64,000 nucleotides of DNA from Vibrio sp. Isolate32 (GTDB taxonomy: Bacteria > Pseudomonadota > Gammaproteobacteria > Enterobacterales > Vibrionaceae): assembly GCF_022397955.1 (NCBI RefSeq), contig NZ_JAKEUQ010000010.1, positions 855 to 64,854 of the forward strand. The letters are read 5' to 3'. Numbering within the stretch: the first letter of the stretch is position 1; every line of letters starts with the position of its first letter. The position numbers were made by a program, and so were the translations under genes. The notes beneath the pieces are model-generated. The model was given only the letters and a program-made list of their open reading frames with translations. It was not told the origin of the DNA and did no database searches. Of the stretch, positions 38,679 to 49,388 are shown piece after piece.

Positions 38679-39687
38679 GCTTCTCTCCCTGCCATTTGAG
38701 TCCGCTCATCGCCATACCCGCAGCAATTCCAAAATGTTGCCAATCCATTTGCAGGCGGCGCTTCCTCGCAACCTTATTCTCAAAGAGAGATAAAGGATTC
38801 AATGATTCACAGCTCAGCTGAAAATGGCGTTCGAGCTCTTCGGTCACCATTGGCGTACTGGCGCCCTCTCCCATTAACCAAATACCTGAGATAGGTTGGT
38901 GAGCATTCACCGAGGAATAGAGCTGCAACTGGCGTTTGAGCTTTTCAATCAAGTTAACGATAAATTGATGAGCATCCTGAGCACTGCCAAACGCAGCCTC
39001 GATATCATTGGGATTCTCGATACTGCAAAGGTCTTGCGTACCAAAGGCGATGTCTTTATAGAAAGGAGCAGCCCCCTGAGGAATGATGCCCAGCGAGGTT
39101 TGATCAACGCTAATGTCCACCAACAGCCAATTACTTTTTTCCGGGTACAAGCGTGAGGCAAGCTGCCAAACATGAAGCAAACCATGCGCCTGCGTATCAA
39201 CGACAACCGGTTTAAAGCCAGCCTTGGTTAATGCCTCTGCTCGGCTATCGACCACTTCTTTACGAGTAGCATAAACCTGATAACTGCTCGTCGCACCTTT
39301 ACCAAATCGTTTGTCTTCCAGCTTCACAAAATCTAAACTCAGCTCCTCGACGGGAAAAGGAGATTGATGGGCGAAGGTTTGATAAATCGAAAACTCTTTC
39401 TCTCTGTCTTCGAGTTCACTCTCAATTTGCAGTACCTTGCTGATCACCGTGTTATCAGGTACCGAAATGGCGACATTACGACAGCCGAAAGGCAGCCCTT
39501 TCCTAAGTTCTTTGAGTTTCTTAACAGTTTTCTGATACTCCAAAGTATGGTTAGCTGTAAAAATGTCGTCCGAAATCGGCAGCTCTTTGTATCCCACTAG
39601 GGCATACAATTCCCCCATGGGTTTTAGCACCACAGCTTTAATACTGTGGTGATTTATATCTATACCTGTAATTAATGATGAACCCAT
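38662..39687 (-). CDS. pilM: Type IV pilus assembly protein PilM
   Basis: Actin/FtsA-like cytoplasmic ATP-binding protein that docks on the PilN tail. I start at MGSSLITGIDINHHSIKAVVL (341 residues); an AGGAG Shine-Dalgarno lies 9 nt upstream and the eight extra upstream residues are not family-like. Signatures are the phosphate-1 loop TGIDINHHSIKAV, the phosphate-2 loop LLVDISVDQTSLGII and GIWLMGEGAS. First gene of pilMNOPQ and divergent from mrcA, the usual gamma-proteobacterial arrangement. Confidence 0.94.
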   Translation of the reverse strand: MGSSLITGIDINHHSIKAVVLKPMGELYALVGYKELPISDDIFTANHTLEYQKTVKKLKELRKGLPFGCRNVAISVPDNTVISKVLQIESELEDREKEFSIYQTFAHQSPFPVEELSLDFVKLEDKRFGKGATSSYQVYATRKEVVDSRAEALTKAGFKPVVVDTQAHGLLHVWQLASRLYPEKSNWLLVDISVDQTSLGIIPQGAAPFYKDIAFGTQDLCSIENPNDIEAAFGSAQDAHQFIVNLIEKLKRQLQLYSSVNAHQPISGIWLMGEGASTPMVTEELERHFQLSCESLNPLSLFENKVARKRRLQMDWQHFGIAAGMAMSGLKWQGEKHVASN

Positions 39688-39838
39688 GTGACCTAGCTCC
39701 TGAAGTGCCAAGCATTTCGTTGATTATCTAGGGGTTGTGATTATTAGTTAAATAAGCGTTAATAAACGAAAGCTAATTTTTTAGCCTAGAGTACAAGGGT
39801 TTGCTGCTTATCAGCCTTAACTAATCAGGGATTATCCG

Positions 39839-42400
39839 GTGAAGTTCATAAAGCGATTATTCATATTTACATTGATTTGCATGATTCTTGGAGTCAGTAC
39901 AATTTTTGGGTTTTATTACTACGTAAAACCAGAGTTGCCTGATGTTGCCACTTTGCGCAACGTAGAACTCCAAACTCCAATGCAGGTCTTCAGCCAAGAC
40001 GGTAAGTTGATCTCCCAATTTGGTGAAAAACGTCGTATTCCAGTGACTTATGATGAGATCCCTCGCCACTTAGTTGAGGCTTTGATTGCTACCGAGGATA
40101 GCCGTTTCTACGAACACCCTGGTATTGACCCAATCGGCATTACTCGTGCAGCTATCGTAGTAGCAATGTCAGGTTCGGCAAAACAAGGGGCGAGTACCAT
40201 TACTCAGCAGCTTGCGCGTAACTTCTTCTTATCTAATGAGAAAAAGATCATGCGTAAGATTAAAGAGATCTTCATTGCGATCCATATTGAGCAACTGCTT
40301 AGCAAAGAAGAGATCATGGAGCTTTACGTTAACAAGATCTTCCTTGGTCATCGTTCGTATGGTTTTGGCGCAGCAGCACGCGTTTACTTTGGCAAAGATC
40401 TTCCGGATCTTACATTGAGTGAAATCGCGACTCTGGCTGGTATGCCGAAAGCACCATCAACCATGAACCCTATCTACTCTATTGAACGTGCGACTAACCG
40501 TCGTAACGTTGTATTGCGTCGTATGCTCGACGAGAAATACATCACTCAAGCCGAGTTTGATGAAGCAAGCAATGAACAGCTTGTATCAAAGTACCACGGT
40601 GCAGAGATCGAACTGAGCGCACCATACGTGGCAGAAGTAGCACGTGCTTGGATGGTTGAACGCTACGGTGAAGACGCATACACCTCTGGTATGAAGGTCT
40701 ACACAACCGTTGATTCGAAGCTGCAAAAAGCGGCAAACCAAGCTGCGATTAAGAACCTACTTAGCTACGATGAGCGTCACGGCTACCGTGGCGCAGAAAA
40801 AGTACTTTGGCAAACCGCTCAAGCGGCTTGGGACCACGACAAGATCGTGAAACACCTTAAATCTCAACCAACCTACGGTGACCTAGTTCCTGCAGTAGTG
40901 ACTGCTGTTGATCCGAAAAGCGCTAAAGTATGGGTAAAGAATCAAGGCGAAGGCACGATCGAATGGCAAGGTATGAATTGGGCGCGTAAGTTCCTAACAG
41001 ACGATCGCCAAGGTCCAGCACCTTCTCAAGCCAAAGAGATTCTTGCAGTTGGTGAACAAGTTTGGGTACGTCATGACGCCATCACAGGAGACGAAGTATC
41101 TGAAGAAGCAACAGAAGAGTCAGTAACAGCAGAATCTGACACTCCAGTAGTTTGGCGCCTAAGCCAAGTGCCGAATGCCAACACTGCGTTTGTGGCTATG
41201 AATCCAAACAACGGCGCTGTATTGTCGATGGTTGGTGGCTTTAACTTCGTACACAACAAATTCAACCGTGCGACGCAATCTATTCGTCAAGTGGGTTCTG
41301 GTATCAAGCCTTTCATTTACTCAGCAGCAATCGAGAAAGGTTTAACGCTAGCTTCTCTTATCAACGATGCGCCAATCAACCAATGGGATAAGAGCCAAGG
41401 TACGGCATGGCGACCAAAGAACTCGCCACCAACTTACGTCGGCCCTACTCGTTTACGTATTGGCTTAGCTCAATCGAAAAACGTAATGGCGGTACGTGTA
41501 CTGCGTGAAGTTGGCTTAGATGACACTCGTAACTACCTAACTCGCTTTGGTTTTGATATCGATGAGGTGCCTCGTTCTGAAACTATTGCACTAGGTGCTG
41601 GTAGCTTAACGCCAATGAAAGTAGCGCAAGGTTACTCAGTATTCGCTAACGGTGGTTACTACGTTGAACCTTTCTACATCAGCCGCGTTGAGACTCCATT
41701 TGGCGAGACTGAGTTTGAAGCAACACCAAAAGTTGTCTGTAAAGAAGATTGCAAACAAACCATCACGCCCGATCCAATGGCGGATGAGTTTGCCGAGCAA
41801 GATGTGGATGCGAAAGTTCAATACGCTCCTCAAGTTATCTCTGAGCAGAACGCATTCCTAGTTCGTGAAATGATGTACAGCAACATCTGGGGCGGCGGTG
41901 ATTGGAGTGCTGGTACAGGTTGGAACGGTACAGGTTGGCGTGCTCAACCACTGAAACGTCGTGATATTGGCGGCAAAACAGGTACGACTAACGACTCGAA
42001 AGATACTTGGTACAGTGGCTACGGCCCAGGCATGGTTGCAACGGTATGGGTTGGTTTTGATAACCACAACCGTAATCTAGGTCGTACTAAAGCGAACTCT
42101 AACCTTGGTAAGAACCAGATTACTGGTGCGGAAGCCGGTGCTAAGACTGCAGAACCTGCATGGGTAGACTTTATGGGTACTGCATTGGCAGGTGTTCCAG
42201 CGCAACGTAAAGAGATTCCAGAAAACATCGTTCGCGTTCGTATTGACCGTGATACTGGCTTACTGACCAACAAATACGATAGCTCATCAATGTTTGAGTA
42301 CTTCGAAAAAGGCACTGAGCCAAGTGAGTACATCACTGAACGTTTCAATGAAGACATCTACTCCACGTCTTCAGGTGAAACGGTAGAAGAGCTGTTCTAG
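39839..42400 (+). CDS. mrcA: Penicillin-binding protein 1A
   Basis: Bifunctional peptidoglycan glycosyltransferase/transpeptidase of 853 residues. A membrane anchor (about 5-28) precedes the GT51 domain with the catalytic Glu in ATEDSRFYEHPGID and the GASTITQQLARNFFLS motif. A PBP1A-type OB insert follows. The transpeptidase domain has the SXXK serine in GSGIKPFIY, SKN, and KTGT in GGKTGTTNDSKDTWYSGY. A GGGDWSAGTGWNGTGWR repeat-like loop sits just before KTGT. It is divergent from pilM and ends at a perfect palindromic terminator. Confidence 0.96.
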   Translation: MKFIKRLFIFTLICMILGVSTIFGFYYYVKPELPDVATLRNVELQTPMQVFSQDGKLISQFGEKRRIPVTYDEIPRHLVEALIATEDSRFYEHPGIDPIGITRAAIVVAMSGSAKQGASTITQQLARNFFLSNEKKIMRKIKEIFIAIHIEQLLSKEEIMELYVNKIFLGHRSYGFGAAARVYFGKDLPDLTLSEIATLAGMPKAPSTMNPIYSIERATNRRNVVLRRMLDEKYITQAEFDEASNEQLVSKYHGAEIELSAPYVAEVARAWMVERYGEDAYTSGMKVYTTVDSKLQKAANQAAIKNLLSYDERHGYRGAEKVLWQTAQAAWDHDKIVKHLKSQPTYGDLVPAVVTAVDPKSAKVWVKNQGEGTIEWQGMNWARKFLTDDRQGPAPSQAKEILAVGEQVWVRHDAITGDEVSEEATEESVTAESDTPVVWRLSQVPNANTAFVAMNPNNGAVLSMVGGFNFVHNKFNRATQSIRQVGSGIKPFIYSAAIEKGLTLASLINDAPINQWDKSQGTAWRPKNSPPTYVGPTRLRIGLAQSKNVMAVRVLREVGLDDTRNYLTRFGFDIDEVPRSETIALGAGSLTPMKVAQGYSVFANGGYYVEPFYISRVETPFGETEFEATPKVVCKEDCKQTITPDPMADEFAEQDVDAKVQYAPQVISEQNAFLVREMMYSNIWGGGDWSAGTGWNGTGWRAQPLKRRDIGGKTGTTNDSKDTWYSGYGPGMVATVWVGFDNHNRNLGRTKANSNLGKNQITGAEAGAKTAEPAWVDFMGTALAGVPAQRKEIPENIVRVRIDRDTGLLTNKYDSSSMFEYFEKGTEPSEYITERFNEDIYSTSSGETVEELF

Positions 42401-42434
42401 ATAGGGTTTGTTGAACCTAGCAACATGAACAAAT

Positions 42435-42470
42435 AAAAAGGGTTGATATGAATTCATATCAACCCTTTTT
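42435..42470. terminator. Bidirectional terminator between mrcA and oxyR
   Basis: A perfect 18+18-bp palindrome with no spacer (arm AAAAAGGGTTGATATGAA) gives a hairpin with A-rich and T-rich feet, between two convergent genes. Confidence 0.9.
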
Positions 42471-42494
42471 TATATCTGCTATGCGGAGAGCAAG

Positions 42495-43388
42495 CTAAAC
42501 GACCTTTTCCAACTGAGTGCGAATCGTCTCCGCCAGTTGCTCAAAGCGCCCTTTCAATGGAGAGCCCGGACGGTACGCAACCACAATACGACGTGAAGGC
42601 GTTGGGTTTACCGCAGGCACGTAGCACACACCATCTTTCTGCTTTTCCTTTGGTACCGATAATTGTGGTAGCAAGGTAATCCCCGCGCCTGCCGCCACCA
42701 TGTTACGCAGCGTCTCTAAGCTGGTCGCTTTAAAGCGCTCATCATCTTTTGCACCAGCAGCAAAACAGAACCCTAAAGCTTGGTCCCTTAAACAGTGACC
42801 GTCACCAAGTGCTAAGACTGTCTGTCCATTGAGTTGAAGCATATCTACCGTATCCTGCTGAGCCCACTCATGGTCACATGGAACCGCAACACTTAATGGC
42901 TCGTCATACACATCAATTTCTTTGAACACTGCAGTTTCATCAACCGCAGCCAGCACCAAGCAGTCAAGCTTGCCATCTTCCAATTGACTCACTAATTGGT
43001 GAGTTTGCGCCTCATGCAGGTACAGCTCTAACTCGGGAAAGCTCTCTTTCAGGTGAGGGACAATCTTAGGCAGAATGTAAGGACCCACGGTTGGAATGAA
43101 ACCAATGTGCATTGGTCCGGTCATCGCTTCACCGTGGCCACTCGCCATATCCTTAAAAGTCTTCACTTCGTTGAGAATACGCTTGGCTTGTTCAACAAGT
43201 TGTAACCCTGATTCTGTAAATATGACCTTCCTTGGACTACGCTCGGTTAACTGAAGTCCGATTTCATCTTCTAGTTTGCGTATTTGACCGCTTAGTGTTG
43301 GCTGACTGACAAAGCACGCTTCTGCCGCTTTTCGGAAGTGTTTGTGCTCTGCGAGCGCCACCAAGTATTCAAAGTCACGAATGTTCAT
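42495..43388 (-). CDS. oxyR: Hydrogen peroxide-inducible regulator OxyR
   Basis: LysR-type redox sensor, 297 residues. The winged helix (1-60; FRKAAEACFVSQPTLSGQIRKLE) is followed by the sensor domain. The redox pair is Cys199 and Cys208 in GDGHCLRDQALGFC, at exactly the E. coli positions. Gene is divergent from the Prx-Grx fusion, with a full OxyR operator in the 219-bp gap, so it is likely autorepressed while activating its neighbour. Confidence 0.97.
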   Translation of the reverse strand: MNIRDFEYLVALAEHKHFRKAAEACFVSQPTLSGQIRKLEDEIGLQLTERSPRKVIFTESGLQLVEQAKRILNEVKTFKDMASGHGEAMTGPMHIGFIPTVGPYILPKIVPHLKESFPELELYLHEAQTHQLVSQLEDGKLDCLVLAAVDETAVFKEIDVYDEPLSVAVPCDHEWAQQDTVDMLQLNGQTVLALGDGHCLRDQALGFCFAAGAKDDERFKATSLETLRNMVAAGAGITLLPQLSVPKEKQKDGVCYVPAVNPTPSRRIVVAYRPGSPLKGRFEQLAETIRTQLEKVV

Positions 43389-43459
43389 GATCAGTCTCTT
43401 ACCTCAAGTTTAATAAGAACAAGGGTTTTCATAGCAACATTTTAAAAAAAATTCTCTTG

Positions 43460-43496
43460 ATAGAATTTACCTATCAAAACCATAACATCAAACGAT
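43460..43496. promoter_or_regulatory. Predicted OxyR tetramer operator
   Basis: Four quarter-sites spaced exactly as the E. coli OxyR consensus: ATAG (43460) N7 CTAT (43471) N7 ATAA (43482) N7 CGAT (43493). The first pair is perfect; the second has one mismatch in each element. It lies 71 bp from the oxyR start and 111 bp from the prx start, between divergent genes. Confidence 0.75.
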
Positions 43497-43607
43497 TAGA
43501 TCTATCAAAAAATTTATCTAATAATGGGCTCAACAAAACGAAACAGAGCAGCGAAAAGCGTTAAGCTCTCCTAGAACAAAATTAAAATATCATTTAAGGA
43601 AATCAAT

Positions 43608-44336
43608 ATGTTTGCATCTAAAGAAGGTCAATCAATCCCTCAAGTCACATTCCCAACTCGCCAAGGTGATGCATGGGTTAACGTAACGACTGAAGAGCTA
43701 TTCAAAGACAAAACAGTTATCGTATTCAGCCTACCAGGCGCGTTTACACCAACTTGTTCGTCAAGCCACCTTCCTCGTTACAACGAACTACATTCAGTGT
43801 TCAAAGAGAACGGTGTTGATGACATCCTTTGTGTTTCTGTAAACGATACGTTCGTAATGAACGCATGGAAAGCAGACCAAGAAGCAGAAAACATCACATT
43901 CATCCCAGATGGTAATGGTGATTTCACAGATGGCATGGGTATGTTAGTTGAGAAAAACGACATCGGCTTCGGCAAACGTTCATGGCGCTACAGCATGCTA
44001 GTTAAGAACGGCGTGGTAGAGAAAATGTTCATCGAAGAAGACGTACCAGGCGACCCGTTCAAGGTTTCTGATGCAGATACTATGCTGAACTACATTGCTC
44101 CAGAGCACAAAGAGCAAGAGTCAATTACAGTATTCACTAAGCCAGGCTGTCCTTTCTGTATGAAAGCGAAACAGAACCTAATCGACAAAGGTCTAAACTA
44201 CGAAGAAGTAGTACTAGGTAAAGACGCTACTACTGTAAGCCTACGTGCAATCTCTGGTCGCACAACGGTTCCTCAAGTATTCATCGGTGGTAAGCACATC
44301 GGTGGTAGCGAAGAACTAGAAGCTTTCCTAGGCTAA
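43608..44336 (+). CDS. Peroxiredoxin-glutaredoxin hybrid (Prx5/Grx fusion)
   Basis: Peroxidase of 242 residues that joins an AhpE/Prx5-type peroxiredoxin (1-160; peroxidatic Cys50 in PGAFTPTC) to a C-terminal glutaredoxin (170-242; Cys181-Pro-Phe-Cys184, then [18 protein letters not shown]). The attached Grx lets the enzyme be reduced by glutathione, as described for the Haemophilus hybrid Prx5. It faces oxyR across a predicted OxyR operator, so peroxide induction is expected. Confidence 0.94.
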   Translation: MFASKEGQSIPQVTFPTRQGDAWVNVTTEELFKDKTVIVFSLPGAFTPTCSSSHLPRYNELHSVFKENGVDDILCVSVNDTFVMNAWKADQEAENITFIPDGNGDFTDGMGMLVEKNDIGFGKRSWRYSMLVKNGVVEKMFIEEDVPGDPFKVSDADTMLNYIAPEHKEQESITVFTKPGCPFCMKAKQNLIDKGLNYEEVVLGKDATTVSLRAISGRTTVPQVFIGGKHIGGSEELEAFLG

Positions 44337-44542
44337 TCACTGCCAAAAGGCTAATCCACTCACTTGTGGGTTGGCTAACCCTATCGGGTTGAATCAAGCT
44401 TGTGGCTCGCATTAACCACAGTCACAAGCTAAACCTAATAAAACAGAACCACAAAACTGACCCGCTATCCTGACTCACTAAAAACATCACATGAGTTGGA
44501 GGGTTCGTTCACACTAAATTTAGCCATTGTGAGAAAATTATT
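44337..44542 (+). other. Prx-Grx to flavoprotein intergenic region
   Basis: 206 bp with an inverted repeat AGCTTGTG (44397-44404)/CACAAGCT (44423-44430) and a GGGTT-AACCC-GGGTT run (44368-44390) that could form two alternative small hairpins. No U-tract follows, so read-through to the flavoprotein gene is possible. Own promoter uncertain. Confidence 0.4.
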
Positions 44543-46009
44543 ATGAAACAAGTCAATGTAGATGTAGCAGTTATCGGGGGCGGTACGGCAGGTCTAGGAT
44601 CTTACCGCGCTGCAAAAGCACACACTGACAGTGTCGTGATGATTGAAGGCGGCCCTTACGGTACAACCTGTGCTCGTGTTGGTTGTATGCCATCTAAACT
44701 GCTTATTGCAGCTGCAGAAAGCGTACACCAAATCGAGAAAGCTCCGGCTTTTGGCGTTCACCCACAAGGTGATATCGTAATTAACGGTCGTGAAGTAATG
44801 GACCGAGTGAAGTTTGAGCGTGACCGTTTTGTTGGTTTTGTTTTAGAGGGCGTAGATGAAATCCCAGAGCAAGATAAGATCTCTGGCTACGCAAAATTCT
44901 TAGACGACAACACACTTCAAGTTGATGACCACACAGTGATCACGGCAAAGCGTATTGTTATCGCAACCGGCTCTCGCCCTGCATACCCAGCGGTGTGGAA
45001 TGAACTTGGCGACCGCCTAATTATTAACGACGACTTATTCAGCTGGGATGATTTACCAGAATCAGTTGCCGTATTTGGACCAGGTGTAATTGGTCTAGAG
45101 CTTGGTCAGTCGCTACATCGCTTAGGTGTTAAGACCAAACTGTTCGGCTTGGGTGGTCAAGTTGGTCCAGTAACTGACCCAGAGATCATGGCTTACGCAG
45201 ATAAAACCTTCAATGAAGAGTTCTACCTAGATGCCGACGTGAAAATCGAAAGCATGAAGCGTATTACCACTGAAGCGGGTGAGCCACGTGTCGAAATCCA
45301 GTTCATCAATAAACAAGGTCAGCTAGAAGCCAATATCGTTGAGTATGTGCTGGCAGCAACAGGTCGTCGCCCTAACACTGACAAACTTGGTCTAGAAAAT
45401 ACCTCTCTTGAGCTTGATGAGCGTGGTGTGCCAGTTGCAGACCACTACACACTGCAAACATCGTTACCATCAATCTTTATTGCGGGCGATGCCAGCAACC
45501 AACTGCCCCTGCTACATGAAGCAGCAGACCAAGCTCGCATTGCCGGCGACAATGCAGGTCGCTTCCCTGAGATTCGTGCAGGCCTACGCCGCTCTAAAAT
45601 CTCAGCGGTTTTCTCTGACCCGCAAATCGCGATGATTGGTGAAACTTACAAAGAGATCACTACTCGCTTAGGCACATGTGGTTGTTTCGCAACGGGTGAA
45701 GTATCTTTCGAGAACCAAGGCCGCTCACGAGTGATGCTACGTAACAAAGGTATTCTGCACGTTTACGGCGAGCAAGGTACAGGTCGCTTCCTTGGTGCTG
45801 AAATGATGGGACCAAATGCAGAACACTTAGCGCACTTGTTAGCATGGGCACACCAAAACAAGATGACGGTTTCTGAAATGCTAGATATGCCGTTCTATCA
45901 CCCAGTAATCGAAGAAGGTGTACGAACTGCACTGCGTGACCTCAACGCGAAACTGCACTTAGGTCCAGAGATGGTGAAACACTGCCTAGACTGTGGTCCA
46001 GGTTGTTAA
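44543..46009 (+). CDS. Dihydrolipoyl-dehydrogenase-like flavoprotein disulfide reductase with C-terminal Cys tail
   Basis: Class I pyridine nucleotide-disulfide oxidoreductase of 488 residues. FAD site VAVIGGGTAGLGSYRAA (8-24), redox-active pair Cys43/Cys48 in GTTCARVGCMPSKLL, NAD(P) domain FGPGVIGLELGQSL, second FAD motif IFIAGDAS, and the His-Glu dyad around FYHPVIEEG (His453). It is annotated in relatives as dihydrolipoyl dehydrogenase, but no E1 or E2 gene is near. Two extra features stand out: a CGC at 379-381 and a C-terminal tail HCLDCGPGC with Cys481, Cys484 and Cys488. A Cys tail recalls mercuric reductase and high-Mr thioredoxin reductase, which pass electrons to an external acceptor. 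Position after the OxyR-linked peroxidase suggests a redox-defence role, but that is inference. Confidence 0.85.
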   Translation: MKQVNVDVAVIGGGTAGLGSYRAAKAHTDSVVMIEGGPYGTTCARVGCMPSKLLIAAAESVHQIEKAPAFGVHPQGDIVINGREVMDRVKFERDRFVGFVLEGVDEIPEQDKISGYAKFLDDNTLQVDDHTVITAKRIVIATGSRPAYPAVWNELGDRLIINDDLFSWDDLPESVAVFGPGVIGLELGQSLHRLGVKTKLFGLGGQVGPVTDPEIMAYADKTFNEEFYLDADVKIESMKRITTEAGEPRVEIQFINKQGQLEANIVEYVLAATGRRPNTDKLGLENTSLELDERGVPVADHYTLQTSLPSIFIAGDASNQLPLLHEAADQARIAGDNAGRFPEIRAGLRRSKISAVFSDPQIAMIGETYKEITTRLGTCGCFATGEVSFENQGRSRVMLRNKGILHVYGEQGTGRFLGAEMMGPNAEHLAHLLAWAHQNKMTVSEMLDMPFYHPVIEEGVRTALRDLNAKLHLGPEMVKHCLDCGPGC

Positions 46010-46064
46010 TCTCGGTGGATTGAGACAGGTAACCATTTGCTCTATTAACATAGATTAGATACTA

Positions 46065-46091
46065 AAAAGGAAAGCCATTGGCTTTCCTTTT
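46065..46091 (+). terminator. Terminator after the flavoprotein gene
   Basis: A 12-bp stem (AAAAGGAAAGCC) with a 3-nt loop is followed by TTGG and then TTTTTT, 56 bp after the stop. Confidence 0.88.
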
Positions 46092-46119
46092 GGTTTTTTG
46101 GCAACGAGCAAATAACAGG

Positions 46120-46226
46120 TTCCCGATGATGCTCCTTCATCGCTTTCGGGAATGACGTTGATTTATTTAAGCAACTAAACCAAAACTTAACCCGTCAATC
46201 CAGAACCGAGGGACGAAGTATCTGGA
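46120..46226. repeat. Possible dispersed palindromic repeat
   Basis: Two stem-loops in a gene-free strip: TTCCCG (46120-46125) with CGGGAA (46147-46152), and TCCAGA (46199-46204) with TCTGGA (46221-46226). The CGGGAATGACG and TCCAGAACCGAGGGACGAAG words recall small palindromic repeats common between Vibrio genes. Copy number cannot be checked here. Confidence 0.35.
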
Positions 46227-46264
46227 ATCTCTTAAACCGTTACTTATCGCTAAATGCGAGAGAA

Positions 46265-46612
46265 TTACTTCTCAGCTGCAATCACAGAGATCTCAACCAG
46301 TAGTGCTTCACGAGCCATGTCGCCAGTCACACATGCGCGAGCTGGAGCGTGACCTTCTGGAACCCATGCATCCCATACCGCGTTCATTTCTTGGAAGTCT
46401 TTCATGTCTTTCAAGTAAATCGTTGCTGACAGCATGTGCTCTTTGTCGCTGCCGCCTTGCTCAAGTAACGTTTCTACTTTATCTAGCATCGTCTGTGTTT
46501 GCTCTGTAATGCCTTTTGTTGCATCAGCACAAACTTGGCCACATAGGTAGATAGTACCGTTGTGTTTAACAATACGGCTCATGCGTTGCTTGGTTTCTTG
46601 GCGCTCAATCAT
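46265..46612 (-). CDS. RidA family protein
   Basis: RidA/YjgF-family protein of 115 residues. RidA members deaminate reactive enamine/imine intermediates released by PLP enzymes. The family C-terminus is visible ([27 protein letters not shown]) with the conserved Arg of the active site in PARACV, and [12 protein letters not shown] near the N-terminus. It is shorter and more divergent than canonical RidA (about 128 residues), so it probably belongs to an Rid1-7 side group. It is divergent from the DUF3624 gene. Confidence 0.88.
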   Translation of the reverse strand: MIERQETKQRMSRIVKHNGTIYLCGQVCADATKGITEQTQTMLDKVETLLEQGGSDKEHMLSATIYLKDMKDFQEMNAVWDAWVPEGHAPARACVTGDMAREALLVEISVIAAEK

Positions 46613-46698
46613 CGATCTTCTCTCTCTATGTCACCGTGATCCAATATCTTGTGACTGTTATTATCAGGTCAACAAGCATAACGCGAATCAAGCCCAAG

Positions 46699-46947
46699 AT
46701 GACATGTCTTCATTGCAATAAAAATGAAAAAATCTTCAACAAACTCGGTCGTTGCCAACATTGTATGAATCAACTCACGGTATTGTCGATATTGAGTTGG
46801 GGAGTATGGTGGCTGTTTTTCAAGGAAGACCCAAAAACCATCAACGCCATCGCTTTGATGATGGCAGCTTTCGCATTCAGTGGCTTATTGTCGCTGCATT
46901 GGATAATGAAATTTGTGGTGCTGCCTTTGAGAAGCAAAAAGCGTTAG
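46699..46947 (+). CDS. DUF3624 small membrane protein
   Basis: An 82-residue protein starting MTCLHCNKNEKIFNKLGRCQHCMNQL, with two CXXC pairs (a likely zinc knuckle). Two membrane segments follow (VLSILSWGVWWLFF and IALMMAAFAFSGLLSLHWIMKFVVL) and a basic tail. I use the internal ATG at 46699 because the DUF3624 family starts with MTCLHC; the 21 extra codons are unlike it. Function unknown. Confidence 0.78.
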   Translation: MTCLHCNKNEKIFNKLGRCQHCMNQLTVLSILSWGVWWLFFKEDPKTINAIALMMAAFAFSGLLSLHWIMKFVVLPLRSKKR

Positions 46948-47019
46948 CTGAGGTATTTGTAGGACAGGCGATCATCTCAATTATCGAGTTATCATCTTTT
47001 GCCAAATAGCAGATAGAAA

Positions 47020-47070
47020 AAAGCCCCAAAACCAATCGGTTTTGGGGCTTTCTTAGAAAATTCTAAGAAA
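47020..47070 (+). terminator. Terminator pair after the DUF3624 gene
   Basis: A perfect 14-bp stem (AAAGCCCCAAAACC, loop 4; 47020-47051) is immediately followed by a second 10-bp stem TTTCTTAGAA/TTCTAAGAAA (47049-47070). The first is a strong terminator 72 bp past the stop. Confidence 0.8.
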
Positions 47071-47115
47071 AAGCAGTGGTACTTTAATAGACCGGGCTTT
47101 TCTTAGTTTGTTCCC

Positions 47116-47145
47116 AAAAAAGATCAGATTTTTGATCTTTTTTTT
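47116..47145 (-). terminator. Terminator of argH
   Basis: AAAAAAGATCA pairs with TGATCTTTTTT around a short loop, 22 bp after the argH stop on the minus strand, with T-rich continuation. It faces the DUF3624 terminator across 45 bp. Confidence 0.8.
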
Positions 47146-47166
47146 AGGAGCTATAAAATCAACACC

Positions 47167-49388
<2,222 letters not shown>

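Noticed and set aside
44368-44390. GGGTT-AACCC-GGGTT as an attenuator
   Set aside because: Stems are only 5 bp with 4-nt loops and no U-tract or leader peptide is seen.
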